Of a stretch of 30,085 bases of DNA, positions 1 to 7,867 are shown piece after piece (position 1 is the first letter of the stretch; each line of letters starts with the position of its first letter). Location: contig DBOG01000079.1 of assembly GCA_002299915.1 (NCBI GenBank), positions 1-30,085 on the forward strand. Reading direction: 5' to 3'. This DNA is from Proteobacteria bacterium UBA652. GTDB lineage: Bacteria > Pseudomonadota > Gammaproteobacteria > Nitrosococcales > Methylophagaceae. The notes under the pieces are model-generated. The model was not told the origin of the DNA. It made no database searches and was given only the letters and a program-made list of their open reading frames with translations. The position numbers were made by a program, and so were the translations under genes.

Positions 1-167
1 TTTCTGTTGAAGCGGGTGTAACGGATTTCTGGCGTAAGTATGTTGGCCTAGAAGGCGGCACTGTTGGTATCGATACCTTTGGTGAATCTGCACCAGGCGG
101 CGTATTGATGGAACACTTCGGCTTTACCGTTGAAAATGTAGTTAAAGTGGTTAAAGCTACGCTGTAA
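1..167 (+). CDS. tkt: Transketolase, C-terminal end (partial at window edge)
   Basis: Only the last 54 codons are present, read from base 3 to the TAA at 165-167. The visible residues include EAGVTDFWRKYVG, the stretch IDTFGESAPGGVL and the ending NVVKVVKATL, which match the conserved C-terminal domain of transketolase. The enzyme moves two-carbon ketol units between sugar phosphates in the pentose phosphate pathway, in the cytosol, using thiamine diphosphate; the cofactor-binding parts lie outside the window. It is followed by a strong terminator and then by gap. A tkt-gap-pgk-pyk order is, from memory, seen in several Gammaproteobacteria such as Legionella and Coxiella. The family call is safe; the paralogue (tktA or tktB type) cannot be told. 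Confidence 0.93.
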   Translation, partial: SVEAGVTDFWRKYVGLEGGTVGIDTFGESAPGGVLMEHFGFTVENVVKVVKATL

Positions 168-190
168 GTTCAACGTATGATGTGAAAATA

Positions 191-230
191 AAAAGCCAGT
201 GGATATTTGTTCACTGGCTTTTTTTGTTTT
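191..230 (+). terminator. Rho-independent terminator after tkt
   Basis: The stem AAAAGCCAGTGGA pairs with TCACTGGCTTTT at 210-222, with one G-T wobble and a 6-base loop, and runs straight into a T-rich tract that ends in TTTTGTTTT. It lies 24 bases after the tkt stop. This is a textbook intrinsic terminator and suggests that gap has its own promoter in the 231-388 spacer. I see no convincing -35/-10 pair in that spacer. Confidence 0.87.
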
Positions 231-388
231 CAGGTATTGCAAGATCATTCTATAAGAAAAACTTATCAAGATAATAAAAACCTTTGAGTTTTATTTATAG
301 TTTAGATCGCTTACACTAAACCTAATGCCGAAGGGAATGGGCAATGAATGTATGCGTATTTTATAAACGAATTAGATAGAGAGACATT

Positions 389-1387
389 ATGACAATTAAA
401 GTAGGTATTAACGGTTTTGGCCGTATTGGTCGGATGGCATTCCGTGCTGCGGCAAAAGATTTTAAGAATATTGAAGTGGTGGCAATCAATGATTTATTAG
501 AGCCTGAATATTTGGCGTATATGCTGCAATATGATTCTGTGCATGGCCGTTTTGATGGCGATGTATCGGTTGTGAATGGTAACTTGGTGGTGAATGGTAA
601 AACGATTCGGATTACTGCCGAACGCGATCCTGCCGATTTGAAATGGGATGAAGTGGGTGCTGATTTAATTATTGAGTGTACGGGCTTCTTCTTAACCAAA
701 GAGTCTTGCCAAGCACATTTAGATGCAGGCGCTAAGAAAGTCGTACAATCTGCGCCCTCTAAAGACGATACACCGATGTTTGTTTATGGTGTGAATGATG
801 AGCAGTATAACGGCGAAACCATCGTTTCAGCTGCGTCTTGTACCACTAATGCTCTCGCACCTGTCGCTAAAGTATTAAACGATAACTTCGGTATTGTTAA
901 AGGCTTAATGACAACCGTACATGCGGCAACTGCAACCCAAAAAACAGTCGATGGTCCATCAATGAAAGATTGGCGCGGTGGCCGTGGTATTTTAGAAAAT
1001 ATCATTCCCTCTTCAACGGGTGCGGCGAAAGCGGTGGGTAAAGTATTGCCAGAATTGAATGGTAAACTAACAGGTATGGCGTTCCGCGTGCCCACTTCTG
1101 ATGTATCGGTGGTTGATTTAACGGTGCAGCTTGATAAAGAAGCGTCTTATGATGATATTTGTGCCGCAATGAAAGCGGCCTCTGAAGGCGAGATGAAAGG
1201 TGTATTGGGTTATACCGATGAAAGCGTTGTTTCAACTGATTTCCGTGGCCATCCAGCGCCGTCTAACTTTGATGTGGGCGCGGGTATTGCGTTAGATAGC
1301 ACTTTTGTGAAAGTGGTTGCTTGGTATGATAATGAATATGGTTATACCTGCAATATGATGCGGTTAGTTGAGTTGGTTGGGAAATAA
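389..1387 (+). CDS. gap: Glyceraldehyde-3-phosphate dehydrogenase, NAD-type
   Basis: This 332-residue cytosolic enzyme oxidises and phosphorylates glyceraldehyde 3-phosphate to 1,3-bisphosphoglycerate with NAD+. The N-terminal Rossmann motif GINGFGRIGR (residues 6-15) is followed by Asp35 after the second strand (AINDL), which is typical of NAD-preferring catabolic forms. The catalytic centre is SAASCTTNALAP with Cys151, and the partner His is His178 in TTVHAATATQ. The C-terminal ending WYDNEYGYTCNMMRLVELV is also typical. Length is normal for the family. The start is ATG with a purine-rich GAGAGA upstream. The gene sits between two terminators, so it may be its own transcription unit although the product acts directly before Pgk. 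Nothing odd was seen. Confidence 0.98.
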   Translation: MTIKVGINGFGRIGRMAFRAAAKDFKNIEVVAINDLLEPEYLAYMLQYDSVHGRFDGDVSVVNGNLVVNGKTIRITAERDPADLKWDEVGADLIIECTGFFLTKESCQAHLDAGAKKVVQSAPSKDDTPMFVYGVNDEQYNGETIVSAASCTTNALAPVAKVLNDNFGIVKGLMTTVHAATATQKTVDGPSMKDWRGGRGILENIIPSSTGAAKAVGKVLPELNGKLTGMAFRVPTSDVSVVDLTVQLDKEASYDDICAAMKAASEGEMKGVLGYTDESVVSTDFRGHPAPSNFDVGAGIALDSTFVKVVAWYDNEYGYTCNMMRLVELVGK

Positions 1388-1418
1388 ACTGCAAAAGTTA
1401 TTGTGATGAAGTAATAGT

Positions 1419-1459
1419 AAAGGGCCTCTCTTAAAGCAAGATAAGGGCGGCCTTTTTTA
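1419..1459 (+). terminator. Probable terminator after gap
   Basis: Thirty-one bases after the gap stop, AAAGG-GCCT-CTCTT is followed by a short AAAGC loop and by AAGATAAGGGC-GGCCTTTTTT. The outer (AAAGG/CCTTT), middle (GCC/GGC) and inner (TCTT/AAGA) segments can pair with small bulges, and the right arm ends in six T. It is less perfect than the tkt terminator but of the same type, so pgk probably has a separate promoter or gets read-through. Confidence 0.6.
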
Positions 1460-1515
1460 TTGTTTAGTAATGTTAACGATAAAGCGCGTTAATTAAGCAT
1501 GAGAGAGGTGGCGTA

Positions 1516-2688
1516 ATGGCTGTAATAAAAATGACAGATTTAGACCTGGCGGGAAAACGCGTATTGATTCGCCAAGATTTGAATGTACCCCTAAAAGAGG
1601 GTGCGGTGGCAGATGATACGCGTATTCGGGCTTCATTGCCGACGATTAAACTGGCTATTGAAGCGGGTGCGAAGGTGATGTTGATGTCTCACCTAGGGCG
1701 GCCGACTGAGGGCGAATATGCTGATGAATTTTCATTGGCGCCGGTTGCAAGCCATTTATCTGGATTACTAGGCCAAACGGTGCGTTTAGAAAAAGATTGG
1801 TTGGATGGCGTTGATGTGGCTGCAGGTGAAGTGGTGTTATGTGAAAACGTACGCTTTAATACGGGTGAGAAGAAAGATGATGATGGCTTGTCTCAGAAAA
1901 TGGCGGCATTATGTGATGTGTATGTGATGGATGCGTTTGGTACGGCGCATCGCGCTCAAGCGTCGACTCACGGCGTGGCTAAATATGCTGCGGTTGCGTG
2001 TGCGGGTCCTTTGCTTTCAGGTGAATTAGAAGCACTGGGTAAGGCATTAGATAACCCAGCGCGGCCAATGGTGGCAATTGTGGGGGGATCAAAAGTTTCA
2101 ACCAAACTAACGGTTTTAGAATCACTCTCAAAAATCGTTGATCAACTTATTGTTGGCGGCGGTATTGCGAATACCTTTATTGCGGCAGCGGGTCATAATG
2201 TAGGTAAATCCTTATATGAAGCAGACTTAATTGATACCTGTAAAAAATTAACGGCTAATGCTGAGGCGGGTGGGGGTAGTATTCCTGTGCCGACCGATGT
2301 GGTGTGCGCGAAAGAATTTGCAGAATCTGCGGCGGCAACGTTGATGCCAACGGGCAATGTACAAGATGATGATATGATCTTTGATATCGGCCCTAATTCG
2401 GCGGCAGAGTTGGCTGAAATTGTTAAGAATGCCGGTACGATTGTATGGAATGGCCCAGTAGGCGTGTTTGAATTTGATCAGTTTGGTGAAGGCACTAAAG
2501 CGATTGCGTTAGCGATTGCAGAGTCAACAGCATTCTCGATTGCGGGTGGTGGCGATACGTTAGCAGCCGTATCTAAATATAATATTAGCGATGATGTGTC
2601 TTATATTTCGACGGGTGGCGGTGCTTTCTTAGAGTTTTTGGAAGGGAAGGTGTTGCCTGCTGTGGCGATGCTGGAATCACGCGCCTGA
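1516..2688 (+). CDS. pgk: Phosphoglycerate kinase
   Basis: The product transfers the acyl phosphate of 1,3-bisphosphoglycerate to ADP, the first ATP-yielding step of lower glycolysis. At 390 residues it has the usual bacterial length. The substrate-binding N-terminal domain shows LIRQDLNVPL (about residues 17-26), SHLGRPTEGEY (near 59) and CENVRFNTGEKKDD. The nucleotide domain shows GGSKVSTKL, the GGGIANTF loop, WNGPVGVFEF and GGGDTLAA. The ATG at 1516 is preceded by a strong GAGAGAGGTGG at 1501-1511. A very short open frame (ATG at 1499, five codons) ends on the TAATG of the pgk start; this is probably chance. It follows gap and precedes pyk, in pathway order but without enolase or mutase. 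Confidence 0.98.
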   Translation: MAVIKMTDLDLAGKRVLIRQDLNVPLKEGAVADDTRIRASLPTIKLAIEAGAKVMLMSHLGRPTEGEYADEFSLAPVASHLSGLLGQTVRLEKDWLDGVDVAAGEVVLCENVRFNTGEKKDDDGLSQKMAALCDVYVMDAFGTAHRAQASTHGVAKYAAVACAGPLLSGELEALGKALDNPARPMVAIVGGSKVSTKLTVLESLSKIVDQLIVGGGIANTFIAAAGHNVGKSLYEADLIDTCKKLTANAEAGGGSIPVPTDVVCAKEFAESAAATLMPTGNVQDDDMIFDIGPNSAAELAEIVKNAGTIVWNGPVGVFEFDQFGEGTKAIALAIAESTAFSIAGGGDTLAAVSKYNISDDVSYISTGGGAFLEFLEGKVLPAVAMLESRA

Positions 2689-2718
2689 GCACATTGACGG
2701 GTCGTCTTTAGGGAGCCA

Positions 2719-2764
2719 ATTCTCCCCACCCAGTCTTCCCCAGCAGGGGAGGGCTATTTTATTT
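2719..2764 (+). repeat. Hairpin repeat copy 1, possible pgk terminator
   Basis: The 35 bases at 2719-2753 match 21117-21151 at 31 of 35 positions by hand alignment. The shared core is TCCCCAGCAGGGGAGGG, a stem with an AGCA loop. In this copy the left arm is CTTCCCC, so two pairs are wobbles. The hairpin is followed by CTATTTTATTTT, which would let it work as the pgk terminator. The repeat is not coding in any frame I can support. Confidence 0.6.
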
Positions 2765-2780
2765 TGGAGCAGTAAATTAA

Positions 2781-4250
2781 GTGGCAGTAAAAAGAAGAAC
2801 TAAAATCGTTGCGACCCTTGGGCCAGCAACGAATACGCCAGAGGTATTAGATTCGCTGATTGAGGCGGGTGTGGATATGGTGCGGTTGAATTTCTCGCAT
2901 GGCGAGGCCAGCGAGCATATTGCGTTGGCGGAAACGGTGCGGAATCGTGCGCGGGCTTATGGGCATCAGGTTGGCGTATTGGCTGATTTGCAAGGGCCAA
3001 AAATCAGAATCGCTCGTTTTAAAGACGGCAAGATAATGCTGGAAGAAGGTGCGGCGTTTGTTTTGGATGTTGGGCTGGATAAAGATGCTGGTGATGTCCA
3101 TCAAGTAGGGGTTGATTATGAAGCCTTACCGCAAGATGTGAAGCGTGGTGACTCCCTATTGTTAGATGATGGTCGGATCGTGTTGTGGGTCGAGGAAGTA
3201 GAGGGTTCACGTGTGGTCTGTAAGGTCACGATTGGCGGCACACTTTCCAATAATAAAGGTATCAATCGCCAAGGTGGCGGCTTATCGGCAGAGGCGCTAA
3301 CGGAGAAAGATAAAGCAGATCTTATTTCGGCTGTTGAGATGAAGGCTGATTATATTGCAGTGTCTTTTCCGCGATCGGCAGCCGATATTGAATATGCTCG
3401 AGAATTGGTGGAGGCGGCAGGTGGGGAATGCGGCATTATTGCGAAGATCGAACGGGCGGAAGCGATTGAAGTAATTGATGAAATCATCGAAGCATCGGAT
3501 GGCGTGATGGTGGCGCGGGGGGATTTGGGCGTGGAGGTCGGTGATGCAGCATTACCCCCGTTACAGAAGCATATTATTTTGAGAGCAAGGCGACTGAACC
3601 GTGTGGTGATCACGGCAACGCAAATGATGGAGTCAATGATTGAAAATGCGATTCCAACACGGGCGGAAGTGTTTGATGTTGCCAATGCAGTATTGGATGG
3701 CACAGATGCCGTGATGTTGTCGGGTGAAACGGCAGTTGGCAAATATCCTGTAAAAGTGATTGAGGCGGTGAACCGTGTGTGTTTGCAAGCAGAGCAGCAA
3801 CCTTCAATTCGAGAATCAAACCATCGGATCCGTTCAGAATTTTATAAAGTAGATGAAGCGATTGCGATGTCGGCGATGTATATGGCGAATCATTTAGAGG
3901 TGAAGGCAATTGCAACCTTAACTGAAACAGGTTCAACGCCTTTATGGATGTCTCGTATCAGCTCAGGCATTCCCATTTTTGCTTTAACACCCCATGTGGC
4001 GACACGCCGAAAAGTGACGCTTTATCGTGGTGTGTATCCGGTGAGTTTTGCGATGGATCATAGTAATCATGCGGCGCTTAATCTGGAAGTGGTTAATGAG
4101 TTACAGCGCCGCGGTGTGGTGCGTGATGGTGATTTGGTCATCATTACCAAAGGTGATTTGGAAAAAGAAGGCAGCACCAATGCATTGAAATTGGTGCGCG
4201 TTGGCGATATGGTGCAACCCAAAGAGAATGATACGGTTTATGGGTCATAA
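2781..4250 (+). CDS. pyk: Pyruvate kinase
   Basis: The 489-residue product makes pyruvate and ATP from phosphoenolpyruvate and ADP. The N-terminal barrel starts with KIVATLGPATNTPEVLDSLI and DMVRLNFSHG. The B domain follows, with LADLQGPKIRIARF before it and GGGLSAEALTEKD after it. The active-site segments are AKIERAEAIEVIDEII, MVARGDLGVEVG, TATQMMESMIENAIPTRAE and DAVMLSGETAVGKYP. The rest, from about residue 350, is the C-terminal allosteric domain with TLTETGSTPLWMSR. Length and domain order fit the PykA (type II) form. The start is GTG at 2781 with GGAG at 2766-2769, a rather long 11-base spacing. It closes the tkt-gap-pgk-pyk group. The 186-base spacer that follows (4251-4436) holds no gene that I can support. 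Confidence 0.97.
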   Translation: MAVKRRTKIVATLGPATNTPEVLDSLIEAGVDMVRLNFSHGEASEHIALAETVRNRARAYGHQVGVLADLQGPKIRIARFKDGKIMLEEGAAFVLDVGLDKDAGDVHQVGVDYEALPQDVKRGDSLLLDDGRIVLWVEEVEGSRVVCKVTIGGTLSNNKGINRQGGGLSAEALTEKDKADLISAVEMKADYIAVSFPRSAADIEYARELVEAAGGECGIIAKIERAEAIEVIDEIIEASDGVMVARGDLGVEVGDAALPPLQKHIILRARRLNRVVITATQMMESMIENAIPTRAEVFDVANAVLDGTDAVMLSGETAVGKYPVKVIEAVNRVCLQAEQQPSIRESNHRIRSEFYKVDEAIAMSAMYMANHLEVKAIATLTETGSTPLWMSRISSGIPIFALTPHVATRRKVTLYRGVYPVSFAMDHSNHAALNLEVVNELQRRGVVRDGDLVIITKGDLEKEGSTNALKLVRVGDMVQPKENDTVYGS

Positions 4251-4436
4251 TTAAATATGTCATTTTCGCGATTAGCGGCGATACACATTATTTGTGAAGC
4301 GGAGATATAACGCCTGTGGCAGTGTAGGCAAACTGGGCAAGATTGGGCTTGAAGAAAGGCTAGGAGAACATTCTATAAAACAGCCGTTTTAAGGTACAAT
4401 AGGCGTTGATTTAAGGAATTTAGTAAGGTTTCCAAT

Positions 4437-4814
4437 TTGATACAGCTTTTGACTGTGGCAGCCGGCGGTGCGCTTGGCGCCGTATTACGTTTTCTAATGT
4501 CAGCCAATATTTATCGCGTGTTTGGGCGGGATTTCCCCTATGGCACACTGGCGGTGAATGTGATTGGCTCGCTGCTGATGGGGTTTTTCTTTGCCTTGAT
4601 TATGGAGCGGGCGGCGATATCTGAAGCGTGGCGTGGGGTGATTATTATTGGTTTCCTTGGGGCGTTTACAACTTTTTCTACCTTTTCCATGGAAACAATG
4701 GCGCTGATTGAGTCGGGTGCGTTAATGCGTGCGGCAATGAATATTTTATTAAGCGTGGCGCTGTGTTTATTGGCGACGTGGGCAGGCCTCCAGATTGGTC
4801 GCCAAATATTCTAA
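4437..4814 (+). CDS. crcB: Fluoride ion channel CrcB/FluC
   Basis: This 125-residue protein with four hydrophobic segments is a Fluc-family channel that lets F- out of the cell and works as an antiparallel dimer. Family marks are GGALGAVLRFLMS near the N-terminus, GTLAVNVIGSLLMGF (conserved Asn in the pore) and GFLGAFTTFSTFSMET, whose Phe/Thr/Ser side chains line the fluoride path. The start codon is TTG at 4437, chosen because AAGG at 4425-4428 lies eight bases upstream; no ATG fits the N-terminus. A TACAAT box at 4395-4400 could be a -10 element, but the -35 region is poor. I looked for a fluoride riboswitch upstream and could not support one. In Pseudomonas crcB sits next to serS; here trpS lies between them. 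Confidence 0.95.
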   Translation: MIQLLTVAAGGALGAVLRFLMSANIYRVFGRDFPYGTLAVNVIGSLLMGFFFALIMERAAISEAWRGVIIIGFLGAFTTFSTFSMETMALIESGALMRAAMNILLSVALCLLATWAGLQIGRQIF

Positions 4815-4869
4815 TAAGCGATTGCAGAGCCCTTAAGGTATAAACTTCTTTTCGACATAGGACAATATT

Positions 4870-5910
4870 GTGAGTGAGAAAAAAAAGCCAGTTGTGTTAT
4901 CTGGTATTCGGCCAACTGGCGATCTGCATTTAGGTAATTATTTTGGTGCGATTCGTTATTTTGTTGAATTGCAAGCGCAAGATAACGATTGCCTTTTCTT
5001 TGTGGCAGATTTACATACATTAACCACAGCGATGGAAGATCATATTGATGTTGATGCCGCTTCAATCGAGGTTGTTCGTTGGTATTTAGCCTGTGGTGTT
5101 GATCCCGATAAAGCGATTATTTATCGGCAGAGTGATATTTTAGAAATTCCGATGTTTGCACTGCTATTGGGTATGGTGACACCGGAAGGTGAATTGCATC
5201 GCAGCACAACGTATAAAGAAAAAGTAAAAGACTTAGAAGGAAAACGAAAATTAGTGTCTTTCGGTTTATTGGCTTACCCTGTATTGATGGCCGCAGATAT
5301 TTTGTTTTGTAATGCTGATATTGTGCCTGTTGGTGAAGATCAAAAGCAACATCTAGAAATAGCCCGCCAAATAGCCCGTAATTATAATCGCTATTTTTCT
5401 GATACACATACGATCGTGGAGCCAAAATCACATATGCTGGAGCCAATCCGTGTGCCTGGGCTGAAAGGTGAGGGGAAAATGAGCAAATCTGTCGGTGGGC
5501 CAGATAATGTTATTTACTTAAATGATTCGGAGAAAGAGATCCGGCGTAAGATCATGTCTGCACAAACTGATTTAGGGCCAGAGCAAGGCCAGCCTATGGC
5601 GGATATAATGAAAAATGTTTATACGTTATTGGAACTGTGTGCGCCCAAAGAAGTGTATGACGATTATCTTAGAAAATATGAAAATGCAGAACAAAAATTT
5701 TATGGATCATTAAAGAAAGATCTGGCGGCGTCTATTATTGAATTAGTGAAGCCGATTCAGGCACGCTACAATTCGCCCGAATGTTCGCCTGAACGGGTTG
5801 AGAAGTTGTTAGCTGAGAATGCAGAGAAAGTGCGGGTGATTGCTAAAAATAACCTCAAGAAAATATTAGTTGATATGCGATTCAAAAACTTAGCCGAAAG
5901 CTATGATTAA
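4870..5910 (+). CDS. trpS: Tryptophan--tRNA ligase, compact form (first copy)
   Basis: A 346-residue class Ic synthetase that activates tryptophan with ATP and loads it on tRNA-Trp. It has the HIGH-like TGDLHLGNYFGA (HLGN at residues 20-23), the tryptophan-pocket segment LMAADILF with Asp143, VPVGEDQKQHLEIAR, and KMSKS at 203-207 in GEGKMSKSVGG. It lacks both the roughly 70-residue insertion and the cysteine segment of the second TrpRS at 7868. The start is GTG at 4870 with AGGA eight bases upstream. It lies 55 bases after crcB and 36 before serS and is probably cotranscribed with serS. A second trpS within 2 kb is unusual. All signature residues are kept, so both may be active; acquisition by transfer is possible, but its base use does not stand out. 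Confidence 0.96.
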   Translation: MSEKKKPVVLSGIRPTGDLHLGNYFGAIRYFVELQAQDNDCLFFVADLHTLTTAMEDHIDVDAASIEVVRWYLACGVDPDKAIIYRQSDILEIPMFALLLGMVTPEGELHRSTTYKEKVKDLEGKRKLVSFGLLAYPVLMAADILFCNADIVPVGEDQKQHLEIARQIARNYNRYFSDTHTIVEPKSHMLEPIRVPGLKGEGKMSKSVGGPDNVIYLNDSEKEIRRKIMSAQTDLGPEQGQPMADIMKNVYTLLELCAPKEVYDDYLRKYENAEQKFYGSLKKDLAASIIELVKPIQARYNSPECSPERVEKLLAENAEKVRVIAKNNLKKILVDMRFKNLAESYD

Positions 5911-5946
5911 GATGAATGTGCAATTGATGATAGAAAGGCAGCTTAA

Positions 5947-7221
5947 ATGTTAGATCCAAAACTACTTAGAAATGAACCTGACACAATTGCAGCAGGATTA
6001 GCGCGGCGTGGTTATACGCTGGATGTCGCACAGCTGGCGGCATTAGAAACGCAACGCAAAGCGATTCAGGTGGAAACCCAAACTTTGCAAGCAGCGCGCA
6101 ATAGCCGCTCTAAAAATATTGGTAAGGCGAAAGCGGCGGGTGAAGATATTGCGCCACTGCTGGCGGAAGTGGACGATTTGGGCGCGCAGTTAAAAGCTGC
6201 AGAAGCACGTTTATCTGAGGTGTTGGCTGAAATTAACAGTTTGGCAATGGATATGCCGAATATGCCGCAAGCGGATGTGCCTGAGGGCAAAAGTGAAGAA
6301 GATAATGTAGAAGTCCTGCGTTGGGGAACACCAAAGTCATTTGATTTTGAGCCGAAAGATCATGTTGATTTAGGTGACGGTCTAAATGGGATGGATTTTG
6401 AAGTGGCGGCTAAAATTAGTCAGGCGCGCTTTGTTACTTTGCAAGGCCCATTGGCCAAGCTACAGCGCGCATTGACACAATTTATGCTTGATATTCATAC
6501 CGAAGAGCACGGTTATACGGAAGTCTATATACCTTATTTGGTGAATAGCGCATCACTCTATGGCACAGGAAATTTACCAAAATTTGGTGAAGATTTATTT
6601 GCCATTAAGGATACGGATTTATACCTCATACCGACAGCAGAAGTGCCTGTGACGAATATTGTTCGCGATACAATTTCAACAGATAAACAATTACCGCTGA
6701 AATTTGTGGCACATACTCCTTGCTTTCGAAGTGAAGCCGGTTCATACGGTCGCGACGTGCGAGGGCTGATCCGCCAGCATCAATTTGAAAAAGTCGAGTT
6801 GGTGCAAATTGTGCGTCCCGAACAATCAGATGCAGCACATGAGGCGCTGGTCGGCCATGCTGAAACTATTTTACAAAAACTAGCATTGCCTTATCGAAAA
6901 GTTATTTTATGCATGGGCGATTTAGGGTTTTCCTCTAGCAAAACCTACGATTTAGAAGTGTGGTTGCCGAGCCAACAGACTTATCGTGAGATTTCATCTT
7001 GTAGCAATTTTCAAGATTTTCAAGCACGCCGTATGCAAGCCCGCTGGCGGAACCCTGCAACGGGTAAGCCCGAATTGGTACATACGATAAATGGATCAGG
7101 TTTAGCGGTTGGGCGTACCTTATTGGCGTTGATGGAAAATCATCAAGATGCGGATGGCAATATCCATATTCCAACAGCATTACAACCCTATTTAGGTGGC
7201 TTGGAGCTGATCGGTGGGTGA
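5947..7221 (+). CDS. serS: Serine--tRNA ligase
   Basis: A class II synthetase of 424 residues that charges tRNA-Ser and also provides seryl-tRNA for selenocysteine formation where that exists. The start MLDPKLLRNEPDTIAAGLARRG is typical. The long-arm coiled coil that grips the tRNA covers about residues 30-105 (LETQRKAIQVETQTLQAARN, then AQLKAAEARLSEVLAEI). Motif 2 is CFRSEAGSYGRDVRGLIRQH followed by QFEKVELV, and motif 3 is NGSGLAVGRTLLALMENHQ. An AAAGG box seven bases before the ATG supports the start. The TGA stop overlaps the GTG start of the next gene by eight bases, so the membrane protease is probably translationally coupled to it. Confidence 0.97.
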   Translation: MLDPKLLRNEPDTIAAGLARRGYTLDVAQLAALETQRKAIQVETQTLQAARNSRSKNIGKAKAAGEDIAPLLAEVDDLGAQLKAAEARLSEVLAEINSLAMDMPNMPQADVPEGKSEEDNVEVLRWGTPKSFDFEPKDHVDLGDGLNGMDFEVAAKISQARFVTLQGPLAKLQRALTQFMLDIHTEEHGYTEVYIPYLVNSASLYGTGNLPKFGEDLFAIKDTDLYLIPTAEVPVTNIVRDTISTDKQLPLKFVAHTPCFRSEAGSYGRDVRGLIRQHQFEKVELVQIVRPEQSDAAHEALVGHAETILQKLALPYRKVILCMGDLGFSSSKTYDLEVWLPSQQTYREISSCSNFQDFQARRMQARWRNPATGKPELVHTINGSGLAVGRTLLALMENHQDADGNIHIPTALQPYLGGLELIGG

Positions 7222-7855
7222 TTTTTCGCTAGTACAAAATTTTGCGATTTGGACTTTGCCGGTTTTATTTGCCATCACCTTGCATGAAGTGGCGCACGGC
7301 TGGGCGGCGCTCAAATTTGGTGATCGCACGGCACAAATGATGGGACGCTTGACCTTAAATCCGATTAAGCATATTGATCCAATCGGCACCATTGTTGTGC
7401 CGGGTATGTTGCTGATGGCAGGCGGCTTTTTATTCGGTTGGGCAAAACCTGTACCCGTCTCTACTCGTAATCTCAATAATCCTAAACAAGATATGATTTG
7501 GGTCGCATTGGCAGGGCCAGCCGCTAATCTGGTGATGGCATTTATGTGGGCGGCAGTTGCTAAGATTGGTTTTACAATGGGCGACAACATGCAGTTGCTT
7601 TATTATATGGGCATTGCAGGGATCCAGATTAACGCAATTTTGATGTTGTTGAATTTATTGCCATTACCACCACTTGATGGAGGGCGGGTTCTGGTGGGGC
7701 TGTTGCCTGGCCCCTTAGCATGGCGTGTAAGCCAGATCGAGCCATATGGTTTCTTTATTTTAATTGGGCTCATTTATTTTGGCATTCTCAGTATGATTTT
7801 AAGACCATTAATGAATGGTTTCATGGGTATTATTAGCGCCATTTTTGGTTTTTAG
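7214..7855 (+). CDS. Site-2-type membrane metalloprotease (M50 family)
   Basis: A 213-residue integral membrane protein. The zinc motif HEVAH is at residues 24-28 within the first membrane helix, and the third ligand is Asp155 in LPPLDGG after NLLPLP, as in the short site-2 proteases that have no PDZ or CBS domain. About five or six hydrophobic segments are visible, including MIWVALAGPAANLVMAFMWA. Such enzymes cut substrates inside the membrane; the substrate of this subgroup is not established. The start is GTG at 7214, inside the last codons of serS. Its stop TAG is followed at once by the Shine-Dalgarno of the second trpS. The pairing S2P-trpS-(scpA-scpB)-rluB is a frequent gammaproteobacterial neighbourhood, which supports the call. 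Confidence 0.9.
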   Translation: MGDFSLVQNFAIWTLPVLFAITLHEVAHGWAALKFGDRTAQMMGRLTLNPIKHIDPIGTIVVPGMLLMAGGFLFGWAKPVPVSTRNLNNPKQDMIWVALAGPAANLVMAFMWAAVAKIGFTMGDNMQLLYYMGIAGIQINAILMLLNLLPLPPLDGGRVLVGLLPGPLAWRVSQIEPYGFFILIGLIYFGILSMILRPLMNGFMGIISAIFGF

Positions 7856-7867
7856 AAGGAATAGGAA

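Noticed and set aside
231..388. Sigma-70 promoter for gap
   Set aside because: TACACT at 312-317 could be a -10 box, but no acceptable -35 lies at the right distance, so I do not annotate it.
3350..3936. Long minus-strand open frames opposite pyk
   Set aside because: They are antisense shadows of a strongly conserved gene and show no domain-like composition or ribosome binding site.
4251..4436. Possible fluoride riboswitch before crcB
   Set aside because: I looked for the conserved crcB-motif core and its pseudoknot and found no convincing match. Short purine-rich pieces such as GCGGAGATA are not enough. A covariance-model scan would settle it.
4815..4869. Trp-dependent attenuator or T-box before the compact trpS
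   Set aside because: The spacer has only 55 bases, with no leader peptide rich in Trp codons and no T-box-like sequence.
7192..7590. 132-codon minus-strand frame opposite serS/site-2 protease
   Set aside because: It is fully covered by two well-supported genes on the other strand and resembles no family.
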